A DNA stretch of 64,000 bases from the NCBI RefSeq assembly GCF_018323885.1, contig NZ_AP024585.1, forward strand, positions 3,906,001 through 3,970,000, read 5' to 3'. The notes below the pieces were generated by a model. That model was not told where the DNA came from. It made no database searches and saw only the letters and a program-made list of their open reading frames with translations. The first letter of the stretch is position 1. Every line of letters begins with the position of its first letter. Positions 39,953 through 48,892 of this stretch are shown here, one piece after another. The stretch is from Citrobacter amalonaticus (GTDB lineage: Bacteria; Pseudomonadota; Gammaproteobacteria; Enterobacterales; Enterobacteriaceae). The position numbers were made by a program, and so were the translations under genes.

Positions 39953-41017
39953 TTATCCCTCCACCACAAATCGCGTCGCCGCAAAGCAGTTCAGTATTCG
40001 GTGGACCAGAAAGACCATCGTCAGCGTTGCCAGCAGCGCGACGGTGACTGAGGTGATGCGGTACAAATCGCTGAACACCAGGTCGCTGTTCGGGTGCAGG
40101 TTCTGGCCGAACATAATACCGATTGTGGTGATGCTGGCGAACCCCACGCCTGCGCCCACTTTTTCCATGACGTGCAGACGGGCGCTAAAAGCCAATCCGA
40201 GACCGATCAGCGGCATCATTAACAGCATGTGATTACTGAAATCATAAATCAGCAACTGCACCACCAGAATATAGAGACAGGCCAGTACCACACCGACGAC
40301 GCGCCAGAGGGAACTCAGGACCGCGCCGCGATAGTGCATCGGAAAGAGGATCAAAATCCCCGCCATCAGCGCTGACAGCGAATCGCTCAGATCGCAAATC
40401 TGGAAGATCACAAAGATCATCGTCGCCACGGTGCCGGAAAGCAGCGATTCGTGGCGAATGCGGGCGTCGTCTTTCTCAATGCGCGGCGGCGAGTTACGCG
40501 GTTCCACATCGGGGATCAAATAGTGCAGCAGCGCACTCAGCGCTACCGCCATCACGCAGGCTTCCATGTTGGAAAACATCAGCGTGTGCCAGTCTGTGGT
40601 GGGATAGCTCATAAAATTGAGCATCGTACTCTGGCAGACCACACCCATTGACCCCAGCAGAAACAGCGGCCCCTTGCTCATAAAGCGAAAGCGCATCACG
40701 TAAAGGCCAAACACCACCAGCGTCATGATCACTGGCCATTGCGAGAGATAACCGACAATCAATACCATTTCGACGCAGTTCACCGCCGCACTGAACACAA
40801 ACTGCCGCGCTACGTGGCGGTTAAACACCGGTACCAGCGACATCAGCATCAACGGATAGACCACGAAGAAAACGCCGTACTGGACGTTGTAAAAGGTCGA
40901 AATACTGAGCGCGATCGTCCCGGCAACGGCTATCCGCAGAGTCTGGCGAAAGTCGTTGGCTGTATAGACGATGTTGTCATGTGGCGTGAATACGCGCGCC
41001 AGGGTGTTAATAGACAT
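39953..41017 (-). CDS. DUF2955 membrane transporter (aromatic-acid-exporter-like)
   Basis: 354 residues from the ATG at 41017 (MSINTLARVFTPHDNIVYTA), which overlaps the upstream hlyD-like gene by 11 nt; the longer frame lies entirely inside that gene. Two sets of hydrophobic segments flank a short hydrophilic centre (about residues 165-185), the layout of the FUSC/aromatic-acid exporter group to which DUF2955 belongs. With the HlyD-type adaptor it should make an efflux pump for organic anions or toxic aromatics. Last gene of a marR-hlyD-DUF2955 operon. Confidence 0.87.
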   Translation of the reverse strand: MSINTLARVFTPHDNIVYTANDFRQTLRIAVAGTIALSISTFYNVQYGVFFVVYPLMLMSLVPVFNRHVARQFVFSAAVNCVEMVLIVGYLSQWPVIMTLVVFGLYVMRFRFMSKGPLFLLGSMGVVCQSTMLNFMSYPTTDWHTLMFSNMEACVMAVALSALLHYLIPDVEPRNSPPRIEKDDARIRHESLLSGTVATMIFVIFQICDLSDSLSALMAGILILFPMHYRGAVLSSLWRVVGVVLACLYILVVQLLIYDFSNHMLLMMPLIGLGLAFSARLHVMEKVGAGVGFASITTIGIMFGQNLHPNSDLVFSDLYRITSVTVALLATLTMVFLVHRILNCFAATRFVVEG

Positions 41018-42074
41018 AATGCAGCCAACTGACCAGGCGGATTTGCGCGCCAGCAAAAGTTCGGGCAAAGGGGCCTTCGCTGTTATACAACTGCACCGTG
41101 GCGCGGGCACCGGTCGGTAACGGTTTGTCCAGTGGTTCACTCAGCGTCACGTGAATACGCATCCGCTGCGCATCGCGCACCCAACGGGTGGATTGCTCTG
41201 GCTGCGACAGTTGACCGTTGACCTCTTCCTGTCCGGCGAGGATCCCCGCATCGCTGCTGGTCACACGCGCACGGAACACTTTACCCGGCATGGCATCAAA
41301 CACCACGGCGGCATCGGTATTGACGCGGGTATGGCGCAGGCTCTTCTCGCGGAAATCGGCCACGATATCCGTCTGATTACTGACCAGCGCCAGCAGTGGC
41401 GTGGCGGCGGTAGCGTAAAGCCCGGCGTTAAGCTGGAGATTACTCACCGTTCCGTCCGTCTCTGCGCGCACTTTTGTCCATGCCAGATTCAACTGCGCCT
41501 CTTCCAGCGCGTTGCGATACTTTTGCAGCGTCACGTTATGGCTGTCTTCGCGCTCGCCGCGTTGGATCAGCAGATTCTGGATGTTGGCATGCAGCGCGGT
41601 TACCGACTGTTCGCTGGTCTGCCAGGTCGTCCGCACCCTGTCGAGATCCGCCTGCGAGACGTTTTGCATCGCGCTTAGCCGCTGATAACGATCGAACGTC
41701 AGTTTGTCATTACGCGCCGTATATTCAGCAGTACGCAGGTTGGCGCGGGCAGAAGCAATCTGTGCATCCAGTTGCTGATTGCTCAGTCTGGCCTGCGCAA
41801 AGGCGATTTGCGCGGCCTCGACTTTGTTGATAAATGGCGTGGGATCCAGCTCGTAAAGCAGATCGCCTTTTTTTACCGTGCTGTTGTTCTGCACGTAGAC
41901 GTGCGAAACATACCCGGAAACGCGTGCTGAAACCGGCGTAACTGTACGCATCACCGTGGAATCTGGCGTCAGCGGGATCCAAATATCGGCAACGATAAAC
42001 CAGGCGAATATGGCAAGGAAAGCGGCAATACTCACCCTTACCCAACGGGCAAATTTTTGTTCTGGGGTCATCAT
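41007..42074 (-). CDS. HlyD-family membrane fusion protein
   Basis: 355 residues. One N-terminal membrane anchor (about residues 12-31, VSIAAFLAIFAWFIVADIWI), then a biotinyl-lipoyl half (VSARVSGYVSHVYVQNNSTV), a long alpha-helical hairpin (about residues 80-195), and the second lipoyl half (VRAETDGTVSNLQLNAGLYA). It is the EmrA/AaeA type of adaptor that bridges an inner-membrane transporter to the outer membrane. Starts 5 nt after the marR stop with no clear ribosome site of its own, so it probably depends on translational coupling. Confidence 0.92.
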   Translation of the reverse strand: MMTPEQKFARWVRVSIAAFLAIFAWFIVADIWIPLTPDSTVMRTVTPVSARVSGYVSHVYVQNNSTVKKGDLLYELDPTPFINKVEAAQIAFAQARLSNQQLDAQIASARANLRTAEYTARNDKLTFDRYQRLSAMQNVSQADLDRVRTTWQTSEQSVTALHANIQNLLIQRGEREDSHNVTLQKYRNALEEAQLNLAWTKVRAETDGTVSNLQLNAGLYATAATPLLALVSNQTDIVADFREKSLRHTRVNTDAAVVFDAMPGKVFRARVTSSDAGILAGQEEVNGQLSQPEQSTRWVRDAQRMRIHVTLSEPLDKPLPTGARATVQLYNSEGPFARTFAGAQIRLVSWLHYVY

Positions 42075-42079
42075 AGTTT

Positions 42080-42544
42080 TTAGTGTTGATTATCTTCTTC
42101 GCGGATTGTCCGCAGATTGCAGGCGATTACATTTAAGGTGGCGCTGAAGGAAGCGAGATCTGCTTCAGGAATGGTACGCGTGACGCGACATTGATAGGCT
42201 TCAATCATCCGGTTCAACTCTACCAGCCGGGCACGGCCTTCCGCAGTTAGCATTAGCAGACGGATGCGTTTGTCATAAGGCGATGTGGAACGCACCAGAT
42301 AGCCCTGATTTTCCAGTTGTGTGAGCGTGCGCATCAGCGGTGGCAGTTCAATACCCTGCACCTGTGCCAGTTCACTGACCGAAACGTTATCGCCCAGTTG
42401 ATACAGTTGCATCAGCACCGTCCAGCTGGACTGGGTCAGGCCGGTATCGGTAATAGCCGCATCAATAATGGCCCGCCATTGACGCACGACCATCGCCATA
42501 CGCATCCCCAACGGGCGGCGGGCAAACAGCTCATCTTCAGTCAT
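42080..42544 (-). CDS. MarR-family transcriptional regulator
   Basis: 154 residues from the ATG at 42544 (MTEDELFARRPLGMRMAMVV) with GAGAGGAAAG upstream; the upstream extension is not protein-like. The winged helix is LTQSSWTVLMQLYQLGDNVS followed by VSELAQVQGIELPPLMRTLT and the wing VRSTSPYDKRIRLLMLT, all standard for MarR proteins. First gene of the efflux operon and most likely its repressor, acting at the 20-bp palindrome 31 nt upstream of its start. The inducer is unknown; phenolic compounds are common for the family. Confidence 0.92.
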   Translation of the reverse strand: MTEDELFARRPLGMRMAMVVRQWRAIIDAAITDTGLTQSSWTVLMQLYQLGDNVSVSELAQVQGIELPPLMRTLTQLENQGYLVRSTSPYDKRIRLLMLTAEGRARLVELNRMIEAYQCRVTRTIPEADLASFSATLNVIACNLRTIREEDNQH

Positions 42545-42575
42545 GTCTCTTTCCTCTCTAAGCGAAAGGAAAATA

Positions 42576-42595
42576 ATACTTATCAGGATAAGTAT
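42576..42595. promoter_or_regulatory. MarR-type palindromic operator
   Basis: Perfect palindrome with 9-bp arms ATACTTATC and GATAAGTAT and a 2-bp centre AG. Size and symmetry fit a MarR dimer. It lies 31 nt before the marR-type gene, where it would cover its promoter. Confidence 0.78.
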
Positions 42596-42693
42596 CAAGA
42601 AACACACTGTCTGTAAGCATGAATTGATAAATTTTATGAATGTAACAAAGGCCGGACGGGTTCAACCTCCAGCCTCTGACTGCTACAGTCACG

Positions 42694-42858
42694 CTATTCA
42701 ATCTGATCCCGGCGTAATCCCAGATCCTTGAGTCGCTCATCACTCATCTGTTGCAGGATCCGTCGGGTTTGCGCCTGCAGATGCCATTTTTTAAACGCTC
42801 GCCAGATCAGGACAAAACCAATAAACGGCTGCTTTGCTTTGTTTTCATGAAATTCCAT
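42694..42858 (-). CDS. yjiS: DUF1127 small protein YjiS
   Basis: 54 residues from the ATG at 42858 (MEFHENKAKQPFIGFVLIWR), with GGTGGAG upstream; the longer frame is not conserved. The C-terminal RRILQQMSDERLKDLGLRRD is the DUF1127 signature. Arginine-rich DUF1127 proteins are small cytoplasmic proteins, and some bind RNA in other bacteria; YjiS itself is uncharacterised. Divergent from yjiR as in E. coli. Confidence 0.93.
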   Translation of the reverse strand: MEFHENKAKQPFIGFVLIWRAFKKWHLQAQTRRILQQMSDERLKDLGLRRDQIE

Positions 42859-42912
42859 ACTCCACCCCCTCTCATACCAGAGCCTGTATTCTGGCGGTTT
42901 TCGAGTGGATCG

Positions 42913-43013
42913 ATACAGATTCAAAAACAGCTTTTATTTAACATACAGATTCGCTAATACTGTCTCTGCATCGCACATTTTGCACCTGTCTGTACTGGTT
43001 TTTACATCTGTAT
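42913..43013. promoter_or_regulatory. Repeated ATACAGAT sites between yjiS and yjiR
   Basis: ATACAGATTC occurs at 42913-42922 and 42943-42952 (exact 30-bp period), and the reverse complement ATCTGTAT occurs at 43006-43013. All three lie between the divergent yjiS and yjiR. MocR-type regulators usually bind such repeated sites in their own divergent promoter, so these are candidate YjiR operators (inference). Confidence 0.5.
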
Positions 43014-43034
43014 GGCATCTTCGAGGGATACAGC

Positions 43035-44447
43035 ATGACGCGTTACCAACATCTGGCCAACCTGCTGACCGAGCGTATTGAACAAGGGCTGTATCGTCAC
43101 GGAGAGAAATTGCCGTCAGTACGCAGTCTGAGTCAGGAGCACGGTGTCAGTATCAGCACCGTACAGCAGGCGTATCAGGTACTGGAATCATTGCAGCTCA
43201 TTACGCCGCAGCCCCGTTCAGGCTACTTCGTCGCGCCTCAGAAAGCGCTGCCGCCGGTCCCGCCGATGTCGCGTCCGGTACAGCGTCCGGTTGAGATTAC
43301 CCAATGGGAGCAGGTACTGAACATGCTGGAAGGCCATCACGACCAATCGGTTATCCCGCTTAGCAGCGGTATTCCGGATGTTAGCCAACCCAGCCTGAAA
43401 CCGCTCTGGCGCGAACTCAGTCGCGTAGCACAACACAATCTGAGTGCGGTTCTGGGCTACGATGAACTGGCTGGCAGCCTCGCACTACGCCAGCAAATCG
43501 CCCGGCTGATGCTGGATGGCGGATCGGTGGTTAACGCCGACGATCTGGTGATCACCAGCGGCAGTCAAAGCGGCATGTCACTGGCCCTGCTGGCCGTCTG
43601 CCAGCCAGGAGACATTGTCGCTGTGGAATCCCCGGCTTATTACGGCACCATGCAATTGCTGCGCGGTTTAGGGATCAAAGTGATTGAGATCCCGACCGAT
43701 CCGGATACCGGCATCAGTATTGAAGCGCTGGAGCTGGCGCTTGAACAGTGGCCGATCAAAGGCGTTATCCTGGTGCCCAATTGCAATAACCCGCTCGGTT
43801 TTATCATGCCGGACACCCGTAAGCGGGCGGTGCTGGCGCTCGCTCAACGCTACGACATTGTGATTTTCGAGGATGATGTTTACGGTGAACTGGCGACAGA
43901 GTATCCCCGCCCCAGAACCATTCACTCCAGGGATATCGACGGTCGGGTTATCCTTTGCAGTTCATTCACCAAATCGGTCGCCCCTGGCCTGCGCGTCGGC
44001 TGGGTCGCTCCGGGTCGTTATCACGACAAATTACTGCATATGAAGTATGCGGTTATTGGCACCAACGTTCCCGCCACACAACTGGCGGCTGCGACGTTTG
44101 TCCAGGAAGGACACTATCACCGCCACGTCCGGCGAATGCGGCAGATTTATCAGCGTAATATGGAGATTTATACCTGCTGGGCGCGGGAATACTTTCCTTG
44201 TGGGATCTGCGTAACGCGACCAAAAGGCGGTTTTATGCTGTGGGTCGAATTGCCGGAACAAGTGGATATGGTTTGCGTTGCCAAACAGCTTTGCCGCCTG
44301 AAAATTCAGGTCGCGCCGGGCTCACTGTTTTCCGCATCAGGGAAATACCGCAACTGCGTGCGCATAAACTGTGCGCTTCCGCCCAACGAGAAGCACCGGG
44401 ACGTGATGCAGAAGCTGGGCGAGGCGATCAAAGTCGCGATGGAGTAA
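43035..44447 (+). CDS. yjiR: MocR-family (GntR/aminotransferase) regulator YjiR
   Basis: 470 residues, the E. coli length. The N-terminal GntR winged helix (LPSVRSLSQEHGVSISTVQQ near residue 25) is fused to a fold-type I aminotransferase domain (about residues 100-465) with NCNNPLGFIMP, the aspartate block IVIFEDDVYGEL, and the PLP-lysine motif SSFTKSVAPGLRVGW. MocR proteins use PLP as a sensing cofactor, as PdxR and GabR do. The target genes of YjiR are not known to me. Confidence 0.95.
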   Translation: MTRYQHLANLLTERIEQGLYRHGEKLPSVRSLSQEHGVSISTVQQAYQVLESLQLITPQPRSGYFVAPQKALPPVPPMSRPVQRPVEITQWEQVLNMLEGHHDQSVIPLSSGIPDVSQPSLKPLWRELSRVAQHNLSAVLGYDELAGSLALRQQIARLMLDGGSVVNADDLVITSGSQSGMSLALLAVCQPGDIVAVESPAYYGTMQLLRGLGIKVIEIPTDPDTGISIEALELALEQWPIKGVILVPNCNNPLGFIMPDTRKRAVLALAQRYDIVIFEDDVYGELATEYPRPRTIHSRDIDGRVILCSSFTKSVAPGLRVGWVAPGRYHDKLLHMKYAVIGTNVPATQLAAATFVQEGHYHRHVRRMRQIYQRNMEIYTCWAREYFPCGICVTRPKGGFMLWVELPEQVDMVCVAKQLCRLKIQVAPGSLFSASGKYRNCVRINCALPPNEKHRDVMQKLGEAIKVAME

Positions 44448-44558
44448 ACATTCGACTTACCGGACGGCCTGAACGCGACACAGCGTATTCAGTGAATCAC
44501 ACTCTGCAGCTCTTCTGCGGAAAGTCCGGTAAGTCTTTGTACCGTGATATAACAAAGC

Positions 44559-45398
44559 ATGACTATGCCGGAGGCACTAATTGTGACCCACACCCGAGAT
44601 ATTCCACAATCGTTCTGGCGCGATGAGCGACTTGCATGGCTGGAGCTGCGCAGCACCTGGCGCAGCCATCAGGCCTATAAGCGCCATCATCATCCGCAGC
44701 TCTCCATTGGGGCCATTCTGGAAGGTGAAACCTGCTGTGTCAGCGATGGCAAAGAATACCGTTTGCAGGCAGGCGATCTGATTGTGATCCCACCGCATGT
44801 GCCGCACAGCTGTAATCCGGTCGATGGACAGTGTCGCAGCTACCATATGCTCTACCTGGACGCGGACTGGTGTGTTGCCCAGTTGCCCGAACAGACAATC
44901 CCTGCACCGTTTTTCGCCCCGAACCCGGTGATCCGCGATCCACAACGCTTTCAGCGCTTTCTCGACCTTGTGGCGTTAATGGAGAAACAACAAACCGCGC
45001 CGCTTATCGATGCCGTCCGTCTCCTGCTGCGCGCACTCCCCTTGCAGTCAGGAAATCCGCCGCGCACGCGAGCGACCAGTCAGTCTCTGAAAGCGCGGCT
45101 GCACAACAATTTGCTCTCTCCACCGTCGCTAGATGATATCGCGCAAGAGTTCGGCATGCGCAAAGAGACGCTGATTCGCACCTTTAAGCAGGACACCGGT
45201 CTGACGCCGGGCAGCTATCTGAACATCGCGCGGATCGATTTTGCCAGGACGCGACTGCGCGCCGGAGACGATATCGCCGACGTCGGTTATCAGAGTGGTT
45301 TTGCCGACCAGAGCCATTTCCACCGCACCTTTGTCAGCTATACCGCCGCCACACCGCGTCAGTATGCGCGGGGGCGATCAATATCAGACAATAATTAG
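44559..45398 (+). CDS. AraC-family regulator next to a LysE-type exporter
   Basis: 279 residues. The N-terminal cupin domain has KRHHHPQLSIGAILEGE near residue 42 and DLIVIPPHVPHSCNPVD. Two C-terminal helix-turn-helix motifs are LDDIAQEFGMRKETLIRTFK and IADVGYQSGFADQSHFHRTF. AraC regulators of this shape often sit beside and control LysE/RhtB exporters, and such an exporter gene follows 48 nt downstream on the same strand. The effector, perhaps an amino acid, is unknown. The start at 44559 has only a weak ribosome site; the ATG at 44565 is an alternative. Confidence 0.9.
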   Translation: MTMPEALIVTHTRDIPQSFWRDERLAWLELRSTWRSHQAYKRHHHPQLSIGAILEGETCCVSDGKEYRLQAGDLIVIPPHVPHSCNPVDGQCRSYHMLYLDADWCVAQLPEQTIPAPFFAPNPVIRDPQRFQRFLDLVALMEKQQTAPLIDAVRLLLRALPLQSGNPPRTRATSQSLKARLHNNLLSPPSLDDIAQEFGMRKETLIRTFKQDTGLTPGSYLNIARIDFARTRLRAGDDIADVGYQSGFADQSHFHRTFVSYTAATPRQYARGRSISDNN

Positions 45399-45446
45399 CG
45401 TTTCACCGGGCGTAGCGTGAACTCAGGTTTGCACACTGAGGTCACT

Positions 45447-46088
45447 ATGGAACCGTTGTCTGTACTCTTTCCCCCTGCCTTTCCCGCCCTGGCGCTGGCT
45501 CACTTTGTGGCGCTGCTCAGCCCCGGACCGGATTTCTTTTTACTGGTGGGCTACGCCGTTCGCTATCGACTGCGCGGCAGTGCCGGGCTGTGCCTGGGGA
45601 TCGCCACCGGTAACGGCATTTATATCCTTCTGGCGATTGCCGGCTGGGGGATCCTCCGTCAGCTTCCCCAGCTCTTCACGTTGATCGCACTGTTGGGCGC
45701 ACTTTATTTACTGTGGATCGGCAGCCTGCTGCTACGCAGTCGTCCGCAAACGCTGACGGGCGCAGATGCCCAGTCCACGCGTCCGGGATTGGGCAAACAA
45801 GTGCTGCTGGGGCTGGGTTCGTCGCTGCTCAACCCGAAAAATGCCTTGTTCTATCTGGCGCTGATGACCGCCCTGCTTGGCCCGTCAGTGACGCTGGTGC
45901 AGCAGGCCGTCAGCGGGATCTGGATGACCAGCGTCGTACTGTGCTGGGATCTGTTGATTGTGATGGGGATTGGCCTGCCGTTTATCCAGCGACGGCTAAG
46001 CCACGGGATCGTGTGGATCGAACGTCTCGCCGGGGTCGTGTTGATCGCCTTTGGCTGCGGGATCGTCTGGCGCTTTCTCTTCCCGTAG
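45447..46088 (+). CDS. LysE/RhtB-family amino acid exporter
   Basis: 213 residues from the ATG at 45447 (MEPLSVLFPPAFPALALAHF). Six hydrophobic segments. The family signature ALLSPGPDFFLLVGYAVRYR lies near residue 22, and GLGSSLLNPKNALFYLALM near 120. LysE/RhtB proteins export amino acids such as lysine, threonine or homoserine. It follows the AraC-type gene by 48 nt and is probably its target. A ten-codon longer frame has no better ribosome site. Confidence 0.92.
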   Translation: MEPLSVLFPPAFPALALAHFVALLSPGPDFFLLVGYAVRYRLRGSAGLCLGIATGNGIYILLAIAGWGILRQLPQLFTLIALLGALYLLWIGSLLLRSRPQTLTGADAQSTRPGLGKQVLLGLGSSLLNPKNALFYLALMTALLGPSVTLVQQAVSGIWMTSVVLCWDLLIVMGIGLPFIQRRLSHGIVWIERLAGVVLIAFGCGIVWRFLFP

Positions 46089-46404
46089 CTCATTGAGATA
46101 CTGAATGAATTCAGCCCATTCTATTGACTAACATCAAATTATAATGACACTTAAGGTGTATATTTTCCGTTCAACTTACTTTTCTCGAGGTGTGATGTGC
46201 TGATAACCATCTGTAATCGCTACACATTCTGACAAGCGTCAGAATGTGTTCCCCTGTCTTTGATTCTCATGGGCAGTGCTTTTGATTACATGAAATTCAG
46301 TACATCCGCAGTCTGCTGTTCTCTCTTTTCTGCCTGATGTCCCTGTGACAGTATTGAATTTCGTTGTTCCCGTTAAGGGGTTCTCCACATGGAGTTCGTT
46401 TTGT
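46089..46404. other. Gene-free stretch with a 12-bp perfect hairpin before mdtM
   Basis: 316 nt without a credible gene, AT-rich at its 5' end. At 46222-46249 a perfect 12-bp stem (ACACATTCTGAC/GTCAGAATGTGT, loop AAGC) occurs, with no U-run after it. It could be an mRNA 5' structure in the mdtM leader or a weak terminator of the exporter gene. Confidence 0.6.
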
Positions 46405-47646
46405 ATGCAATGGATTATTGAGTTTTTCAAGCGGCACGCCACGACGCTGTTCTTTCCGATGGCGCTGATTCTGTACGATTTTGCCGCCTATCTGTCGACG
46501 GACCTGATTCAACCGGGCATCATCAACGTCGTGCGGGAGTTTGATGCCGATGTCAGTCTGGCGCCGGCGGCGGTCAGTCTCTATCTCGCCGGAGGGATGG
46601 CGCTGCAATGGCTGCTGGGGCCGCTTTCCGACCGGATCGGTCGTCGTCCGGTATTGGTCACGGGGGCGCTCATTTTTTCCCTCGCCTGTACCGCCACGCT
46701 GTTCACCACTTCAATGACACAGTTTCTGATCGCGCGCGTGGTGCAGGGCACCAGCATCTGCTTTATCGCGACGGTCGGCTACGTCACGGTGCAGGAAGCG
46801 TTCGGACAAACGAAAGCTATCAAGCTGATGGCAATCATCACCTCTATCGTGCTGGTAGCGCCGATCATTGGCCCGCTTTCCGGCGCGGCGCTGATGCACT
46901 TCGTCCACTGGAAGGTGCTGTTCGCCATTATTGCGGTAATGGGTTTTATCGCCTTTATGGGCCTGTTGCTGGCGATGCCGGAGACGGTCCAGCGCGGCGC
47001 GGTGCCGTTTAGTGCGATCAGCGTCGTACGCGATTTTCGCGATGTCTTTCGCAACCGCGTGTTCCTCTTTGGCGTCGCCACGATCTCGCTAAGTTACATC
47101 CCAATGATGAGTTGGGTCGCCGTTTCCCCGGTGATCCTGATCGACGCGGGTGGCATGACGTCCTCCCAGTTCGCCTGGGTGCAGGTTCCGGTGTTCGGTG
47201 CGGTCATCGTCGCCAACATGGTCGTTGCTCGTTTTGTAAAAGATCCGACCAACCCGCGCTTTATCTGGCGTGCGGTGCCCATTCAGCTCAGCGGCCTGTT
47301 TGTACTGATCGCCGGGAACCTGCTCTGGCCTCACGTGTGGCTGTGGTCGGTGTTGGGCACCAGTCTGTATGCGTTTGGCATTGGGCTAATCTTCCCGACG
47401 CTGTTCCGCTTCACGCTGTTTACCAACAACCTGCCGAAAGGAACCGTGTCGGCCTCGCTGAACATGGTCATTCTGGCGGTGATGGCCGTTTCCGTCGAAA
47501 TCGGTCGCGGACTGTGGTTTAACGGCGGCCGGATCCCGTTTCACCTGCTGGCAGTCATTGCGGGAGTGGCGGTGGTATTCACGTTGAAAGGGTTGTTAAC
47601 GCGGGTACGCCAGTATCACGCAACGGAACTGGCAACAGAGAAGTAA
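46405..47646 (+). CDS. mdtM: Multidrug MFS transporter MdtM
   Basis: 413 residues from the ATG at 46405 ([20 protein letters not shown]), close to E. coli MdtM (410). Twelve membrane segments. The MFS motif [20 protein letters not shown] lies near residue 72, and the antiporter motif C-like [11 protein letters not shown] near 155. MdtM is a proton antiporter for drugs such as chloramphenicol and for bile salts and sodium in E. coli. A longer in-frame GTG start at 46345 is less likely. A strong terminator follows the stop by 5 nt. Confidence 0.95.
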   Translation: MQWIIEFFKRHATTLFFPMALILYDFAAYLSTDLIQPGIINVVREFDADVSLAPAAVSLYLAGGMALQWLLGPLSDRIGRRPVLVTGALIFSLACTATLFTTSMTQFLIARVVQGTSICFIATVGYVTVQEAFGQTKAIKLMAIITSIVLVAPIIGPLSGAALMHFVHWKVLFAIIAVMGFIAFMGLLLAMPETVQRGAVPFSAISVVRDFRDVFRNRVFLFGVATISLSYIPMMSWVAVSPVILIDAGGMTSSQFAWVQVPVFGAVIVANMVVARFVKDPTNPRFIWRAVPIQLSGLFVLIAGNLLWPHVWLWSVLGTSLYAFGIGLIFPTLFRFTLFTNNLPKGTVSASLNMVILAVMAVSVEIGRGLWFNGGRIPFHLLAVIAGVAVVFTLKGLLTRVRQYHATELATEK

Positions 47647-47651
47647 AATCA

Positions 47652-47678
47652 GGCCCCGCCATGCGGGGCCGTTTTTTT
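47652..47678 (+). terminator. Intrinsic terminator of mdtM
   Basis: Perfect 8-bp stem GGCCCCGC/GCGGGGCC, three-base loop, then a T run at 47672-47678. It overlaps the stop codon of the convergent MetC-like gene. Confidence 0.93.
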
Positions 47679-48867
47679 AAGCAATGCGGGCAAATCCGGC
47701 TTCAAGGTCGGCAATCAAATCGCCGACATCTTCCAGGCCGATATGCACCCTCACCAGCGTCCCGCTGAAATCAACCTCACCGGCCGGGCGAATGCTGTTC
47801 AACTCTTCCGGTTGGTTCGCCAGAATCAACGACTCAAATCCGCCCCATGAGTAAGCCATGTGGAACAGCGAGAAGTTATCGAGGAAGTTCGCTAACTGTT
47901 CATCCGTCAGTCGCTTTTTCAGCACGAACGAGAACAAACCAGAACTGCCGCTGAAATCACGCGTGAAGTATTCGTGGCCCGGACATTCCGGCAGTGCCGG
48001 ATGATTCACCCGCGCCACTTCTGCGCGTGCCGACAGCCAACGGGCAATCTGAATGCTACTCTCCTGATGCTGCTTCAGACGCACCGACAGCGTACGCAGG
48101 CCGCGACTGCCGTTATACGCGGTATCGGCATCCAGCGTTTGCCCCATCAGATACGAGTTTTCACGCAATTGGTCCCAGCAACGGGCGTTGGATACCGCCG
48201 TTCCCAGCATGCCGTCAGAGTGACCAATCGTGTATTTGGTGCCTGCCTGAATCGAGATATCCACGCCGTAGTCCAGCGCCTTAAACAACACACCAGCCGC
48301 CCAGGTGTTGTCGATCATAATGACGATCTCCGGGTTCACCGCACGAATAGCCTTCACCATTCCCGGCACATCCTGTACTTCCATGGTGATCGAGCTCGGT
48401 GATTCAAGGAACACCACTTTGGTTTCTGGGCGGATCAGATCGACAATTCCGGCGCCGATCATCGGATCGTAGTATGTCGTTTCGACGTTGAATTTGCTCA
48501 GGATCTTATTGCAGAAATCCTGTGTTGGTTCATATGCCGCCCCGGTCATCAGCAGATGATCGCCACGTTGTACAAACGCGAGGATCGCGTTTGTCACCGC
48601 CGCCGCACCGCACGGATAGAGCGCACAGCCGACGCCGCCTTCCAGTTCGCTCATCGCTTTCTGAAACGCGAAGTGGGTATAAGTGCCGCGACGACCATAA
48701 AACAACTCACCGTTTGCGCGATTGGCGGTGGCGAATTTTTTGTCCTTCACGGTATCAAACACCAGCGAAGAGGCGCGCTGGATAACCGGGTTTACCGCGC
48801 CCTGGGTATAGCGTTTATCGCGTCCGGCGATGACCAACTGGGTTTCGAGTTTCACTGAATCTTTCAT
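47677..48867 (-). CDS. Cystathionine beta-lyase-like PLP enzyme (MetC family)
   Basis: 396 residues from the ATG at 48867 ([20 protein letters not shown]), with AAGAAGG upstream; the upstream extension overlaps unrelated sequence. Cys/Met-metabolism PLP family: [20 protein letters not shown] near residue 58, MIDNTWAAG, and the PLP lysine in [16 protein letters not shown] near residue 210. It should cleave cystathionine, cystine or a related thioether. The canonical metC lies elsewhere in enterics, so this would be an extra copy. It lies 25 nt downstream of a dicarboxylate/amino-acid symporter gene on the same strand; the pair suggests uptake and cleavage of a sulfur amino acid. Confidence 0.88.
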   Translation of the reverse strand: MKDSVKLETQLVIAGRDKRYTQGAVNPVIQRASSLVFDTVKDKKFATANRANGELFYGRRGTYTHFAFQKAMSELEGGVGCALYPCGAAAVTNAILAFVQRGDHLLMTGAAYEPTQDFCNKILSKFNVETTYYDPMIGAGIVDLIRPETKVVFLESPSSITMEVQDVPGMVKAIRAVNPEIVIMIDNTWAAGVLFKALDYGVDISIQAGTKYTIGHSDGMLGTAVSNARCWDQLRENSYLMGQTLDADTAYNGSRGLRTLSVRLKQHQESSIQIARWLSARAEVARVNHPALPECPGHEYFTRDFSGSSGLFSFVLKKRLTDEQLANFLDNFSLFHMAYSWGGFESLILANQPEELNSIRPAGEVDFSGTLVRVHIGLEDVGDLIADLEAGFARIA

Positions 48868-48892
48868 AACCTTCTTATCCTTAATCCGTGCG

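Noticed and set aside
40739..41032. Separate plus-strand gene opposite the DUF2955 start
   Set aside because: Antisense to a coupled operon junction, with no ribosome site or homology.
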